Source: Actinomycetes bacterium
GTDB taxonomy: Bacteria > Actinomycetota > Acidimicrobiia > Acidimicrobiales > Acidimicrobilacustridaceae
Reading direction: 5' to 3'
Length of the DNA stretch: 64,000 bases
NCBI GenBank assembly: GCA_029782145.1
Contig: JAKOVH010000030.1
Coordinates: forward strand, 310,001-374,000
Each line of letters begins with the position of its first letter. Position 1 is the first letter of the stretch. Of this stretch, positions 8,145 to 17,622 are shown piece after piece. Under the pieces are notes generated by a model. The model did not search any database. It was not told the DNA's origin and saw only the letters and a list, made by a program, of their open reading frames with translations. Position numbers and translations under genes: made by a program.

Positions 8145-10535
8145 CTACCGGCGGCGGGCGCTCTCCAGCAGCAGGCGGCGCTCGGCGGCGGCGATGCTGC
8201 GCCGGGCGCGGCCCACGGCGTCGGGGTTCACCGACACCGACGTGATGCCGAACCGCACCAGGTGCTCGGCGAACTCGGGCTTGTTCGACGGGGCCTGGCC
8301 GCACAGCGACGACGTGATGCCGGCCTCGCGCGCCGCGGCGATGATCCGCCCGATGGCGTCGAGCACGGCGGCGTCGCTCTCGTCGAACAGCTCCGAGCAG
8401 GTCTCGGAGTCGCGGTCCACGCCGAGCATCAGCTGGGTGAGGTCGTTCGAGCCGATCGAGACGCCGTCGATGCCCATGGCGGCGTACTCCGGGATGCGGT
8501 AGACGACCGACGGCACCTCGGCCATGACCCACCGGTGCAGGCCCCGTTGGTGGCCGAGGGGGCTGGCGTCGACCAGCTCGAGGCACGCCTCGAGCTCCCA
8601 CCGGGTGCGCACGAACGGGATCATGAGGTGCAGGTTCGGGGTCTCCTCCCGGACCCGGGCGAGGGCCTCCAGCTCGAGGGCGAACACCTCGGGGTCGCGC
8701 GTGTAGCGGTAGCAGCCCCGATAGCCGATCATCGGGTTCTCCTCGTGCGGCTCGAACTGCTCACCGCCCTGGAGGGCACGGAACTCGTTGGTCCGGAAGT
8801 CGGTGGTGCGGTACACGACCGGCCGCGGGGCGAAGGGCCGGGTGATGCGCAGCAGGGAGCCGACCATGCGCTCCACGAAGGCCCGCCCGCCGCCGGAGGC
8901 GATCAGCGCCTTGGGGTGCTCCCCCTGCAGGGCCTCGGTCAGCAGGAACTCCGCTCGCAGCAGCCCCACCCCGTCGACGCCGGGGATGGCCGCGGTGGCC
9001 TCCGCCTTCTCGGCGAAGGCCAGGTTGACGTAGAGCCGGGTGCCGAGCGCCTCGGGTTCGCCGGGTGAGGGCACGGGCCCGCCGACCGCTCGAGGGACCA
9101 CGACGCCGGCCACGGGGCCCACGACCACCGCGCCGCGCAGCTCGGCGGCCACGTCGCCCTCGTGGACCTCTCCGCGGGCACCGTCGACGGTGACCACCTC
9201 GCCGTCGCGCAGCGCGGTCGTGGCCGTGCGGGCCCCCACCACGGCGGGCACGCCGATCTCCCGGCTCACGATCGCCGCGTGGCAGGTCATGCCGCCGCCG
9301 TCGGTGACGAGCGCGCCGGCCCGCCGCATGGCGGGCACCCAGTCCGGGCTGGTCATGGAGGCGACGAGGATCTCGCCGTCCTCGAGGCGCGACCCCTCCG
9401 AGGGCGAGCGCAGGATGCGCACCCGGCCCGACGCCACGCCCGGCGCGGCCGGCAGGCCGGTCACCACGGGCGGGGCGCTCGGCGCCCGAGCCGCGCCCGG
9501 CGCCGCGGGCGTGGCCCGCGCAGCCGTCGGCTCGGTCGCGGCGGCCGGTGCCGCGGTGTCGAGGGTGGTGATCGGTCGGGCCTGCACCAGCCAGATCGCA
9601 CGGTCGGGGTCGATGGCCCACTCCACGTCCTGGGGTCGGCCGTAGTGCTCCTCGACCTCGAGGCCGAGCGCGGCGACGGCCAAGACCTGCTCGTCGTCGA
9701 GCACTCGGGCCGCGCCCTGCTCGGGGCTCAGCTCCACCCGGCGGTCCCGGCCGTCGGGACCCCGCTCGATGGCGAAGGCCTGGTGCCCCACCCGCACCGA
9801 CTCGACCCGCAGCCCGCTGGGCAGCGACGGATCGCGGCGCACGGTGTAGGTGTCGGGCTCGACCTGGCCGCCCACCACCACCTCCCCGAGGCCCAGCGCG
9901 GCCTCGATCACCAGCCGCGACCGGTCGCCGGTCGACGGGTCGGTCGTGAACATGACGCCCGAGCGCCGGGAGTCGACCATGCGCTGCACGACCACGGCGA
10001 TGGCCGGCTCGGCGGTGACGCCGCGGTGGGCCCGGTAGGTGATGACCCGCTGGCCGTAGACCGAGGCCCAGCAGCCGACGATCGCGGCGATCAGCTCCTC
10101 GCCGCCGACGAGGTTGGTGAAGGTCTCGTTCATGCCGGCGAACGACGCTTCCGCCGAGTCCTCGCCGGTGGCCGACGAGCGCGCGGCCAGCGGTGTCACG
10201 GCACCTCCGTCGGTCATCTCCCGCACCGCCTGCAGGACCTCGGTGCGCAGGGCCCCGGGCACGCCGGCCTTGGTGATCAGCGCCCGGGCCCGCTCCGACG
10301 CCGCCGCCAGCGCGTCGGGGTCGGACGGGTCGAGCCCGACGACCGCGGCGCGCAGCTCGTCGCGCACGCCCGCCGCCTCCATGGCGTCGAGATAGGCCTC
10401 GGCGGTGATGACGAACCCGGGCGGGACGGGCAGGTCGGCGCGGGTCAGCTCGCCGAGGTTGGCCCCCTTCCCACCCACGCTCGCCTCGTCGGCGAGGGAG
10501 AGCTCGGTGAACCATCGGACGGAGCGCTCGGCCAT
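8145..10535 (-). CDS. ppsA: phosphoenolpyruvate synthase
   Basis: Makes PEP from pyruvate, ATP and water (gluconeogenesis). The 796-residue length is typical. The order is an N-terminal ATP-grasp-like PPDK domain ([11 protein letters not shown] at about 20), a Pro/Ala-rich linker (about 335-365), the swivelling phospho-His domain [13 protein letters not shown] (His about 418), and a C-terminal TIM barrel with SSLCGQAPS carrying the catalytic Cys. The ATG at 10535 is preceded by GGGAGGTG; a start 14 codons upstream is possible but has no ribosome site. It lies alone in its direction, downstream of and parallel to the metallo-hydrolase gene. Confidence 0.9.
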   Translation of the reverse strand: MAERSVRWFTELSLADEASVGGKGANLGELTRADLPVPPGFVITAEAYLDAMEAAGVRDELRAAVVGLDPSDPDALAAASERARALITKAGVPGALRTEVLQAVREMTDGGAVTPLAARSSATGEDSAEASFAGMNETFTNLVGGEELIAAIVGCWASVYGQRVITYRAHRGVTAEPAIAVVVQRMVDSRRSGVMFTTDPSTGDRSRLVIEAALGLGEVVVGGQVEPDTYTVRRDPSLPSGLRVESVRVGHQAFAIERGPDGRDRRVELSPEQGAARVLDDEQVLAVAALGLEVEEHYGRPQDVEWAIDPDRAIWLVQARPITTLDTAAPAAATEPTAARATPAAPGAARAPSAPPVVTGLPAAPGVASGRVRILRSPSEGSRLEDGEILVASMTSPDWVPAMRRAGALVTDGGGMTCHAAIVSREIGVPAVVGARTATTALRDGEVVTVDGARGEVHEGDVAAELRGAVVVGPVAGVVVPRAVGGPVPSPGEPEALGTRLYVNLAFAEKAEATAAIPGVDGVGLLRAEFLLTEALQGEHPKALIASGGGRAFVERMVGSLLRITRPFAPRPVVYRTTDFRTNEFRALQGGEQFEPHEENPMIGYRGCYRYTRDPEVFALELEALARVREETPNLHLMIPFVRTRWELEACLELVDASPLGHQRGLHRWVMAEVPSVVYRIPEYAAMGIDGVSIGSNDLTQLMLGVDRDSETCSELFDESDAAVLDAIGRIIAAAREAGITSSLCGQAPSNKPEFAEHLVRFGITSVSVNPDAVGRARRSIAAAERRLLLESARRR

Positions 10536-10627
10536 GGCGACACCTCCCGGGCCTCGATGGGCCTCTCCGCCCCTCACGCTACGGGCGGCGCACCCGGGCT
10601 CACAGGGCCGGACGGCCCCAGAGGTGC

Positions 10628-12088
10628 TCAGGCCAGGGCGACTCGCTCGCCGAACCCGGGCACGACCGCGGTCCAGCCATGGCGCTCCACCACCGCGGCC
10701 GCCAGCGCGGCGGCGCCCTCGGGCTCGCCGTGCACGACGTAGACGGCCCTCGGCTCGCGTGGCGCGGTGCCCAACCAGGCCAGCACCTCGTCGTGGTCGG
10801 CGTGCACCGAGAAGGACGGCAGGTCGACCACCTCGGCCCGCACCGGCACGTACCGCCCGAGCAGCTTCAGCTGGCGGGCCCCCTCGGCCAGGGCCCGGCC
10901 ACGGGTGCCGGCGGCCTGGAACCCGACGAGCACCACCGAGGACCGGTGGTCGGGGAGGAAGCGGGCCAGGTGGTGCAGGACCCGCCCGCCGGTGGCCATG
11001 CCCGACGCCGACACGATGATCTGAGGGCCACGGGTGCGGTCGAGGTGCTTGGAGGCCTCGACGTCGCGCACCTCCACCAGCCCGTCGGGCTGCAGGGGGT
11101 CGCCGTTTCGGGCGTCGTCGAGCACCTCGGGGCGCACGTCGGGGGAGCCTTCGGCGAGCGCGGCGCGGTAGACCCGCAGCGAGGCCAGCGCCATGGGGCT
11201 GTCGACGGCGATGGGGATGTCGGGGATGGCGTCGGCCCCGCGCAGCAGGCGCAGGTGGTGCAGGAGCACCTCGGTGCGGTCGACGGCGAAGGCCGGGATG
11301 ACCACCGTGCCGCCCCGTGCCGCGGTGCGGCGGATGGCGCCGGCCAGCCGCTCGAGGGCGTCGGTGTCGTCGTGGTGGCGGCCGCCGTAGGTCGACTCGA
11401 CGACGATCACGTCCGGGTCGATCGCCTCGAGCGTGGCCGGCGGCCGCAGCAGCGGGTGGCGGCTCCGGCCCAGGTCGCCCGAGAAGGCGACGCGCACGAC
11501 GTCACCGCGTCCGCCTCCTTCGCCGGCGCCGCCCACGCCGCCCACGACCAGCTCGGCGATCGACGAGCCGAGGATGTGCCCGGCGGGATGGAGAGCCACG
11601 TCGACGTCGGGCACGGGCCGGCAGCGCTGCGCGAACGGCAGCGGCGACAGCTGGGGGAGCGCCCGGCGGGCGTCCTGCTCGGTGTAGAGGGGCAGGGCGG
11701 TGGCGTGCTTGGCGTAGCCGTGGCGGTTGGCGAACTCGGCCTCCTCCTCCTGCAGGTGCCCCGAGTCGGGCAGCACGATGGCCGCCAGCTCCGCCGTGCG
11801 GGGCGAGCAGTGGATCGGCCCGGCGAAGCCGTCGCGCACCAGGGCGGGGAGGTAGCCGCAGTGGTCGACGTGGGCGTGGGTCAGCACCACCGCGTCGATC
11901 GACGAGGGGTCGACCGGGAACCGGGCCCAGTTGCGCAGGCGCAGCTCCTTGAGCCCCTGGTAGAGCCCGCAGTCGACCAGCACCCGCCCGCCGGGCGTGT
12001 CGAGCAGGAAGCGCGAGCCGGTGACCGTGCCGGTCGCCCCGAGGAAGCTCAGCACGGGCGTGGTGGGCCGACCGCCGGGGATCTCCAT
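10628..12088 (-). CDS. MBL-fold / beta-CASP metallo-hydrolase (RNA nuclease-like)
   Basis: Metallo-beta-lactamase fold enzyme of the CPSF/YSH1 branch, probably a zinc-dependent RNA-processing nuclease. The 486 residues show [13 protein letters not shown] (HxHxDH, about 70-80), an [10 protein letters not shown] metal loop, the beta-CASP insert with [12 protein letters not shown], and C-terminal FSVHADHDE. The metal ligands are complete. The ATG at 12088 follows TAGTGT by 7 nt, a leaderless arrangement. It is divergent from metX, with the SAM riboswitch between. Activity on RNA is inferred from family, not seen. Confidence 0.85.
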   Translation of the reverse strand: MEIPGGRPTTPVLSFLGATGTVTGSRFLLDTPGGRVLVDCGLYQGLKELRLRNWARFPVDPSSIDAVVLTHAHVDHCGYLPALVRDGFAGPIHCSPRTAELAAIVLPDSGHLQEEEAEFANRHGYAKHATALPLYTEQDARRALPQLSPLPFAQRCRPVPDVDVALHPAGHILGSSIAELVVGGVGGAGEGGGRGDVVRVAFSGDLGRSRHPLLRPPATLEAIDPDVIVVESTYGGRHHDDTDALERLAGAIRRTAARGGTVVIPAFAVDRTEVLLHHLRLLRGADAIPDIPIAVDSPMALASLRVYRAALAEGSPDVRPEVLDDARNGDPLQPDGLVEVRDVEASKHLDRTRGPQIIVSASGMATGGRVLHHLARFLPDHRSSVVLVGFQAAGTRGRALAEGARQLKLLGRYVPVRAEVVDLPSFSVHADHDEVLAWLGTAPREPRAVYVVHGEPEGAAALAAAVVERHGWTAVVPGFGERVALA

Positions 12089-12154
12089 GCCGGCGACACT
12101 AGGTCCGGCCCCGGTGCGGTTCTCGTTTGACCGCCGTGCGCGCGCCGGGCACCA

Positions 12155-12265
12155 TGGTCGGCCACATCACGAGTGGCCCGGTCTCCGGGTCCGGCAACCT
12201 GGGGCGGACACCCAAGGTGCCAACCCGCCTCCGGGCGGGGATGCGGCGCCCGCCGGTCGGCGGGG
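12155..12265 (+). promoter_or_regulatory. SAM riboswitch (SAM-I/IV clan) before metX
   Basis: The leader contains the SAM-aptamer core: CATCACGAGTGG, then a GGCCCGG/CCGGGTCC stem, CCGGCAACCT, a hairpin pairing ACCTGGG with CCCAAGGT, then GTGCCAACC, a CCCGCC/GGCGGG stem and GATG. P1 closes CATC (12165-12168) with GATG (12240-12243), giving a four-way junction. A further GC-rich stem lies before AGGAG and the metX ATG, placing control at translation or termination. SAM-IV-like elements precede met genes in actinomycetes. The subtype is not certain. Confidence 0.8.
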
Positions 12266-12289
12266 GCAACCACCTGTCCGAGGAGCACG

Positions 12290-13492
12290 ATGACCGAACC
12301 GACCCGTCGGGCGCCGCTGAGTGCCGACCCGCTGCCGGCCTCCGGGGCGTGGCGTCCGGGCGACCCGGTGGGTGACCGGCGGTTCGTGACCCTGCCGCCC
12401 GAGCGCGCCTTCGTGCTCGAGGGCGGGGGCGTGCTCCGCGGCGTCACCGTCGCCTACGAGACGTGGGGCGAGCTCGACGCCGACGCGGCCAACGCCGTGC
12501 TGGTGTGCCACGCCCTCACCGGCGACAGCCACGCCGCCGGGCGCAGCGGTCCCGGGCACCCGACCGAGGGGTGGTGGGACGCGCTGATCGGCCCGGGGCG
12601 GGCGCTGGACACCGACCGCTGGTTCGTCGTGTGCGCCAACGTCCTCGGCGGCTGCCAGGGCACCACGGGCCCCGCCTCCACCGACCCGGCGACCGGCCGG
12701 CCCTACGGGTCGTCGTTCCCCGTGGTGACCATCCGCGACATGGTCCGCACCCAGGCCGCGGTGGCCGACGAGCTTGGCGTCGAGCGCTGGCTCGCCGTGG
12801 TCGGCGGCTCCATGGGCGGCATGCAGTCCCTGGAGTGGGGCGTGATGTACCCCGAGCGGGTCGGGGGAGTGGCGGCCATCGCCACCACGCCGGCGGCGAG
12901 CGCCCAGCAGATCGCCCTGTCGAGCGTGCAGCGCAGCGCCATCGTCCTCGACCCCCGCTGGCGCGGCGGCGACTACTACGACGCCGAGCCGGGCGACGGG
13001 CCCCACATGGGCCTCGCCGTGGCCCGGGAGGCGGCCCAGATCAGCTACCGCACCGAGGCGGTGTTCAACGAGCGCTTCGGCCGCAAGGAGCTCGATCCGC
13101 TCGACGACCGCTACACGCTCTGGCAGCGCTTCGACGTCGAGGGGTACCTCGACTACCACGGGGCCAAGCTCGCCCGCCGCTTCGACGCCAACTCCTACCT
13201 GGTGATCAACCGGGCCATGGACCTCCACGACCTGGGGCGGGGCCGGGGCGGCCTCGAGCGGGCGCTGGCCCGGGTCACCGCGCCGGTGTTCACCCTCGCC
13301 ATCGACTCCGACACCCTCTACCCCCCCTACCAGCAGCAGCTCATCCACGAGACGGTCCGCTCGCTCGGCGGCGACGCGACCCACGTGGAGATCTCCAGCC
13401 CCGACGGCCACGACGCCTTCCTGCTCGAGACCGAGGCCGTGGCCGGCGCGCTGGTGCCGTTCCTGAACCAGCTCGAGAAGGGCGACCGATGA
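12290..13492 (+). CDS. metX: homoserine O-acetyltransferase
   Basis: Transfers acetyl from acetyl-CoA to homoserine, opening the methionine branch; a cytosolic alpha/beta-hydrolase fold enzyme. The 400 residues carry the nucleophile elbow GGSMGGMQ (Ser about 174), and SPDGHDAFLLE supplies the catalytic His (about 372) with an upstream Asp (FTLAIDSDTLYPP). The substrate loop NVLGGCQGTTGPAS is classic MetX. The ATG at 12290 follows AGGAG by 4-5 nt. The riboswitch leader shows repression by SAM. The stop overlaps the next start (ATGA), coupling it to the sulfhydrylase-type gene. Confidence 0.95.
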   Translation: MTEPTRRAPLSADPLPASGAWRPGDPVGDRRFVTLPPERAFVLEGGGVLRGVTVAYETWGELDADAANAVLVCHALTGDSHAAGRSGPGHPTEGWWDALIGPGRALDTDRWFVVCANVLGGCQGTTGPASTDPATGRPYGSSFPVVTIRDMVRTQAAVADELGVERWLAVVGGSMGGMQSLEWGVMYPERVGGVAAIATTPAASAQQIALSSVQRSAIVLDPRWRGGDYYDAEPGDGPHMGLAVAREAAQISYRTEAVFNERFGRKELDPLDDRYTLWQRFDVEGYLDYHGAKLARRFDANSYLVINRAMDLHDLGRGRGGLERALARVTAPVFTLAIDSDTLYPPYQQQLIHETVRSLGGDATHVEISSPDGHDAFLLETEAVAGALVPFLNQLEKGDR

Positions 13493-14682
13493 CCGACCGC
13501 ACCGAGGCCGTCACCCTGCACCCCGAGACCCGTGCCATCCGCGCCGGCCGGGCCGACAACGACACCGCGCTGGCCCCGATCCTGTGGGCCACCACCACCT
13601 TCGTGACGCCCACGGTCGACGAGGGCCGGCGATTGGCCACGGCCGTCGGGGCGGCCCGCTTCTACAGCCGCTACGGCAACCCCACCGTCGCCGGCTTCGA
13701 GGAGGCCATCGCCCAGCTCGAGGGCGCCGAGACGGCTCGGGCCTTCGCCTCGGGCATGGGCGCCATCAGCGCGGTGGTGCTCGGGCTGTGCTCCACCGGC
13801 GACCACATCGTCGCCCAGCGCCAGCTCTACGCCGGCACCCAGCTGCTGCTCCAGACCGCCTGCCCCCGCTTCGGGATCGACGTCACCTTCGTCGACGGCA
13901 CCCGGCCCGGCGCCTTCGCCGAGGCGGTGGTGCCGGGCACGACCACGCTCGTGCTCGCCGAGACGCCGGCCAACCCCCGCCTCGACCTGGTCGACCTCGA
14001 CGAGGTCGGCGCCATCGCCGGGCCCATCACCGTGGTCGACTCCACCTTCGCCACCCCGCTCGTCCAACGTCCTCTCGACCACGGCGTCGACCTGGTGGTG
14101 CACTCGGCCACCAAGGCCATCGCCGGCCACAACGACGCCACCCTCGGCGTGGTGGCGGGGGCCGCCGAGCTGGTCAACTGGCTCTACTCCTTCGCCGTGC
14201 TGCAGGGAGCCAACGCCTCGCCCTTCGACGCCATGAACGGCCTGCGCGGCCTGCGCACCCTCGGCGTGCGCCTCGAGCGCCAGAGCGCCAACGCCGGCGC
14301 GCTGGCCCGGTTCCTCGAGGGCCATCCGGCGGTGGCGGAGGTGCGCTGGCCCGGCCTCGAGTCGCACCCGCAGCACGAGCTGGCGGCACGGCAGATGGCC
14401 CTGCCCGGGGGCCTGCTCACCTTCGACCTGGCCGGCGGCATCGAGGCGGGCACGACCTTCGTCGAGGCGCTCGAGATCGCCCAGCTCGCCACCTCGCTCG
14501 GCGGCCCCGAGACGCTGGTGACCCATCCGGCCTCGACCACCCACGTGAACCTCACGCCCGAGGAGCTGCTGTGCAACGGCATCGCGCCGGGCACCATCCG
14601 CCTGTCGGCCGGGCTCGAGCACCCCGACGACCTGGTGGCCGACGTGGCCCAGGCCCTCGAGCGCGTGGCCGCCGCCGGCTGA
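13489..14682 (+). CDS. PLP-dependent Cys/Met-metabolism enzyme (O-acetylhomoserine sulfhydrylase or cystathionine synthase)
   Basis: Fold-type I PLP enzyme that would use O-acetylhomoserine from MetX to make homocysteine or cystathionine. The 397 residues contain YSRYGNPTV near the N-terminus, the aromatic loop around GMGAI, and the PLP-Lys in HSATKAIAGHND (about 209). The length is shorter than typical MetY (about 430) and nearer to MetB/MetZ, so the thiol donor (sulfide or cysteine) stays open. The start overlaps the metX stop by ATGA, and SAM-riboswitch control should extend to it. Confidence 0.88.
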   Translation: MTDRTEAVTLHPETRAIRAGRADNDTALAPILWATTTFVTPTVDEGRRLATAVGAARFYSRYGNPTVAGFEEAIAQLEGAETARAFASGMGAISAVVLGLCSTGDHIVAQRQLYAGTQLLLQTACPRFGIDVTFVDGTRPGAFAEAVVPGTTTLVLAETPANPRLDLVDLDEVGAIAGPITVVDSTFATPLVQRPLDHGVDLVVHSATKAIAGHNDATLGVVAGAAELVNWLYSFAVLQGANASPFDAMNGLRGLRTLGVRLERQSANAGALARFLEGHPAVAEVRWPGLESHPQHELAARQMALPGGLLTFDLAGGIEAGTTFVEALEIAQLATSLGGPETLVTHPASTTHVNLTPEELLCNGIAPGTIRLSAGLEHPDDLVADVAQALERVAAAG

Positions 14683-14695
14683 CCGGGGCACGGCC

Positions 14696-15481
14696 GTGCC
14701 CGAGATGCTCGAGGTCGAGACCTACCGGCGGGCGGCGGCCGCCTCCCTGGGCCGGGAGATCGTCGGCGTCGAGGCGCCCGACGCCTGGTTCCTGAAGGGC
14801 GGCATCACCGCCGACGACGTCGCCCACGCACTGGTCGGCCGGGCCTTCGTCGCCGACCGCCGGCGGGGCAAGCTCCTGCTGCTCGACACGAGCGGCGACG
14901 GCCCCACCCTGGGGCTGCGCTTCGGCATGACAGGGGTGCTCGAGCTCGACGGTGTCGACGCCGTGGACGACCTGCAGTACGCGAGCCACCGCAAGGACCC
15001 GGCGTGGGAGCGCTTCGTGGTGCACTACGCGGGCGGCGGGGCGCTGCGCCTGCGCGACCCCAGGCGACTCGGGGGCGTGGAGCTCGACCCCGACGAGGGC
15101 CGGCTGGGGCCGGACGCCGCCTCGGTGGGCGCGGCCGAGCTCGGCCGCGTCCTGGGCGGCAGCGAGGCGCCGCTGAAGGCGCGGCTGATGGACCAGTCCC
15201 GCCTGGCGGGGCTCGGCAACCTGCTCACCGACGAGCTGCTGTGGCGGTCCGGGCTCGACCCGGCCCGACCGGCCGGCTCGCTGCAGCCTGCCGAGCTGCG
15301 CCGGCTGCACCGGCACCTGCGCCGCACCCTCGACGAGCTCGGGGCGAGGGGCGGCTCGCACACCGGCGACCTGCAGGACGCCCGGCGCCACGGCGGGGTG
15401 TGCCCGCGCGACGGCGCCCTGCTCGACCGGCGGACCATCGGCGGCCGCACCACCTACTCCTGCCCGCTCCACCAGCGCTGA
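14696..15481 (+). CDS. Fpg/Nei-family DNA glycosylase with degenerate zinc finger
   Basis: Base-excision repair glycosylase/AP lyase of the formamidopyrimidine family. The 261 residues begin MPEMLEVETYRR (catalytic Pro2-Glu3), with the conserved Lys at GKLLLLD, the helix-two-turn-helix SRLAGLGNLLTDELLWRSG (about 164-182) and a C-terminal finger. The finger reads CPRDG...YSCPLHQ, so two of the four usual cysteines are Asp and His. This suggests altered zinc binding or a zincless finger. The GTG start at 14696 is needed to place Pro at position 2. It lies 13 nt after the PLP enzyme, possibly in the same operon. Confidence 0.87.
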   Translation: MPEMLEVETYRRAAAASLGREIVGVEAPDAWFLKGGITADDVAHALVGRAFVADRRRGKLLLLDTSGDGPTLGLRFGMTGVLELDGVDAVDDLQYASHRKDPAWERFVVHYAGGGALRLRDPRRLGGVELDPDEGRLGPDAASVGAAELGRVLGGSEAPLKARLMDQSRLAGLGNLLTDELLWRSGLDPARPAGSLQPAELRRLHRHLRRTLDELGARGGSHTGDLQDARRHGGVCPRDGALLDRRTIGGRTTYSCPLHQR

Positions 15482-15577
15482 GTTGCCGGACCGCCGCGGT
15501 AACCGGCGGTAGGGTGGCGGGGAGCGGCCTGCTCGACGCGGAGCGGCCACGATCCCGTACGACCCGGAGCCGCCGCG

Positions 15578-16621
15578 GTGCCCACGTCGATCGCGACACG
15601 CCGAGCCGCCTTCGTGGTGCTGCTCGTCGCGTCGGTGCTGAGCGTGGCCGCCGCGCTGGCGGTGCTCGGGGCGCGGCCTGCCTCGGGCCAGGCATCCTCG
15701 AGCAGCAGCACGTCGACGTCGTCGTCCACCTCCAGCACGGAGGCGCCGACGTCCACCTCCACGTCGACCACCGCACCGGCCACGACCACCACGACCCGGC
15801 CCCGCACGACCACCAGCACGCGGCCCCGCACCACCACGACCACCCGGCCCCGCACGACCACCACGCCGGCGCCGACCACCACCGAGTCCACGACGACGAC
15901 CTCGAGCACCACCACCACGGCCGCCCCCGCCGCGGTGGCGCCACCCGGCTTCTCGACCCCGAACGACGGCGGTGGCGGAGGCGGCGGCGGATGGTCGAGC
16001 GACACCAAGATCTCCCTGGTGGTGGGCGGGCTGCTGGCCGTGGCGGCGGCGCTGGCGGCGCTGGCCTTCGGCTTCTGGAGGACGACCCGCCCCGGGCCCG
16101 CCGCCAGCGACCCCGGGGTGCTGGAGGCGGCGCTCGCCTCGGTGGGCACCGTGCCGGTCACGCCGGCCGGGCCCCGGGACGCCGGTGCGCCGCCGACCGC
16201 GGACGAGGCGACGGGTGCCGTCGACCTGACGGCTGGCGATGTGCCGCCCGCCGCTGACGAGGCGACGGTCGCGGGTGCCGACGCGACGAGTGCCGATGTG
16301 CCGCCGGCCGTTGCCGACGGGACGGTGGCCGATGTCGAGGCGACGGGCGCCGTCGACCTGCGAGGGCTGTGGGCGGATGAAGAGGCCCCGGTGGTCCCCG
16401 TCCCGCTCGTCGCCGCTGCCGGACCGGCCACCGAGGAGACCGCGGCCGTGGGACCGGCCCCCGCGGCCGCTCCGGTCGCCGCCGCCCCGGCCCCGGCCTC
16501 GCCCGAGCAGCCCCACGGCGTACGCATCCTGGGGCCGGTGGAGCCGGCGCACCCCTTCGTCACCCGCGAGGATCTGGGCCTGCTCGACCACGCGCCCGAC
16601 AGCCAGGCCGGCGGCAGCTGA
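15578..16621 (+). CDS. Thr/Ser-rich single-pass membrane protein of unknown function
   Basis: 347 residues, no recognised family. An N-terminal hydrophobic signal/anchor (about 10-36, VVLLVASVLSVAAALAVLGA) is followed by a Ser/Thr/Pro region (about 40-120) with three TTTTTRPR-type units, a poly-Gly stretch, a second membrane helix (about 143-167), then an acidic Ala/Val-rich cytoplasmic tail with TADEATGAVDL-like repeats. The Thr-rich part should lie outside the membrane and could be glycosylated or wall-spanning. GTG at 15578. A TAGGGT box at about 15511 would give a leader of about 60 nt. Confidence 0.6.
   Translation: MPTSIATRRAAFVVLLVASVLSVAAALAVLGARPASGQASSSSSTSTSSSTSSTEAPTSTSTSTTAPATTTTTRPRTTTSTRPRTTTTTRPRTTTTPAPTTTESTTTTSSTTTTAAPAAVAPPGFSTPNDGGGGGGGGWSSDTKISLVVGGLLAVAAALAALAFGFWRTTRPGPAASDPGVLEAALASVGTVPVTPAGPRDAGAPPTADEATGAVDLTAGDVPPAADEATVAGADATSADVPPAVADGTVADVEATGAVDLRGLWADEEAPVVPVPLVAAAGPATEETAAVGPAPAAAPVAAAPAPASPEQPHGVRILGPVEPAHPFVTREDLGLLDHAPDSQAGGS
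15782..15853 (+). repeat. three 24-bp tandem repeats coding TTTTTRPR-like units
   Basis: Three 24-bp units (15782, 15806, 15830) each end in CGGCCCCGC, with a partial fourth. They encode Thr5-Arg-Pro-Arg units in the membrane protein. Copy number could vary by slippage. This is coding low complexity, not a CRISPR array: there are no unique spacers. Confidence 0.8.
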
Positions 16622-16697
16622 CACCGGCCCGGCCGGGGCGACCCCCCGGTCCGGCATGGTCGGCCCTCCCGGTGGGCCGAGCACTACCGTGACCCCC

Positions 16698-16937
16698 ATG
16701 GCCGACTCCCTCGACCTCGACGCCATGCTGCAGCGCTTCCGCGACCGTGCCCACGCCGTCAAGGAGCGGCCGCTGCCGCCGGTCGCCGGCGAGGAGCGCA
16801 CGCGGTTCATCCAGCAGGCCCAGCTCGACTACCAGGACTTCGCCATCATCGGTGACGCCACCGCCTCGCTCGACGACGGGATCCTCACCCTCACCGTCGA
16901 CCTTCGCCCACCGGAGGCCCGCCGCGGTGGCGAGTGA
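16698..16937 (+). CDS. small conserved-looking protein, unknown function
   Basis: 79 residues (MADSLDLDAMLQRFRDRAHAVKE...). An amphipathic N-terminal helix is followed by RTRFIQQAQLDYQDFAIIGDA and a short beta-like segment ASLDDGILTLTVDL. No membrane helix or catalytic motif is seen and the family is not recognised. The ATG at 16698 follows TACCGT by 7 nt, so it is probably the leaderless first gene of an operon. It overlaps the DUF4202 gene by 11 bp, suggesting coupled expression. Confidence 0.7.
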   Translation: MADSLDLDAMLQRFRDRAHAVKERPLPPVAGEERTRFIQQAQLDYQDFAIIGDATASLDDGILTLTVDLRPPEARRGGE

Positions 16938-17622
16938 GCTCGAGGCGCCGCCAGGCGTCGACGCCGAGCGCTTCCGTCGCGCCGTCGCCGCCATCGACGC
17001 AGCCAACGCCGGCGACCCGAACACGGTCGTCGTCGACGGGGTCAAGCGGTCGAAGGAGCTGGCCCACGCCGAGGCCATGACCGAGTGGGTGCGCCGGCTC
17101 GACCCGGCGGCCACCGAGACGCAGCTGCTCGCCGCTCGCGCTCACCACCTGCGCCGGTGGGCCTACCCCCGCAGCGTCGAGCCGGAGGGCCGGGCCGGCT
17201 ACCTGAGGTGGCGGGCCGAGGCCAAGCGCCGCCACGCCACCGAGGTGGGGCGCATCCTCGCCACGGCCGGCTACGACCACGCCGCCGTCGAGCAGGTCCA
17301 GGACCTGGTGGCCAAGAAGGGCCTCGGCCGGGGGGACCGGCCCGACGTCGACGGCCGGGCCGACCCGGTCCAGGTCCACGAGGACGCCGTGTGCCTGGTG
17401 TTCCTCACCACCCAGCTCGAGGAGCTGGCCGACAAGCTCGGCGACGAGCGCACGGTCGAGGTGCTCGCCCGCACCCTGGCCAAGATGGGCCGGCGCGGCC
17501 GGGCCGCCGCCCTCACCCTCCCCTTCGACGGTCGCCAGCGCACGCTCGTCGACCGGGCGCTGGCCGTGGCCACCGAGCCGCCGGCGGGCGAGGCCACCGC
17601 TCGGGAAGGGATCGCGTCGTGA
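16927..17622 (+). CDS. DUF4202 family protein
   Basis: 231 residues matching the DUF4202 pattern: FRRAVAAIDAANAGDPN, VVVDGVKRSKELAHAEAMTEW, LLAARAHHLRRWAYPR, GYLRWRAEAKRRHA and a C-terminal EDAVCLVFLTTQLEEL. The many conserved His and Asp residues and all-helical character recall HD-domain-like metal enzymes, but that is an inference and no activity is known to me. The GTG start overlaps the previous stop region, and the stop overlaps the next GTG (GTGA). Confidence 0.82.
   Translation: MASELEAPPGVDAERFRRAVAAIDAANAGDPNTVVVDGVKRSKELAHAEAMTEWVRRLDPAATETQLLAARAHHLRRWAYPRSVEPEGRAGYLRWRAEAKRRHATEVGRILATAGYDHAAVEQVQDLVAKKGLGRGDRPDVDGRADPVQVHEDAVCLVFLTTQLEELADKLGDERTVEVLARTLAKMGRRGRAAALTLPFDGRQRTLVDRALAVATEPPAGEATAREGIAS

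Noticed and set aside
15782..15900. CRISPR-like short repeats
   Set aside because: Units are contiguous 24-bp coding repeats for Thr-rich protein, with no spacers and no cas genes.
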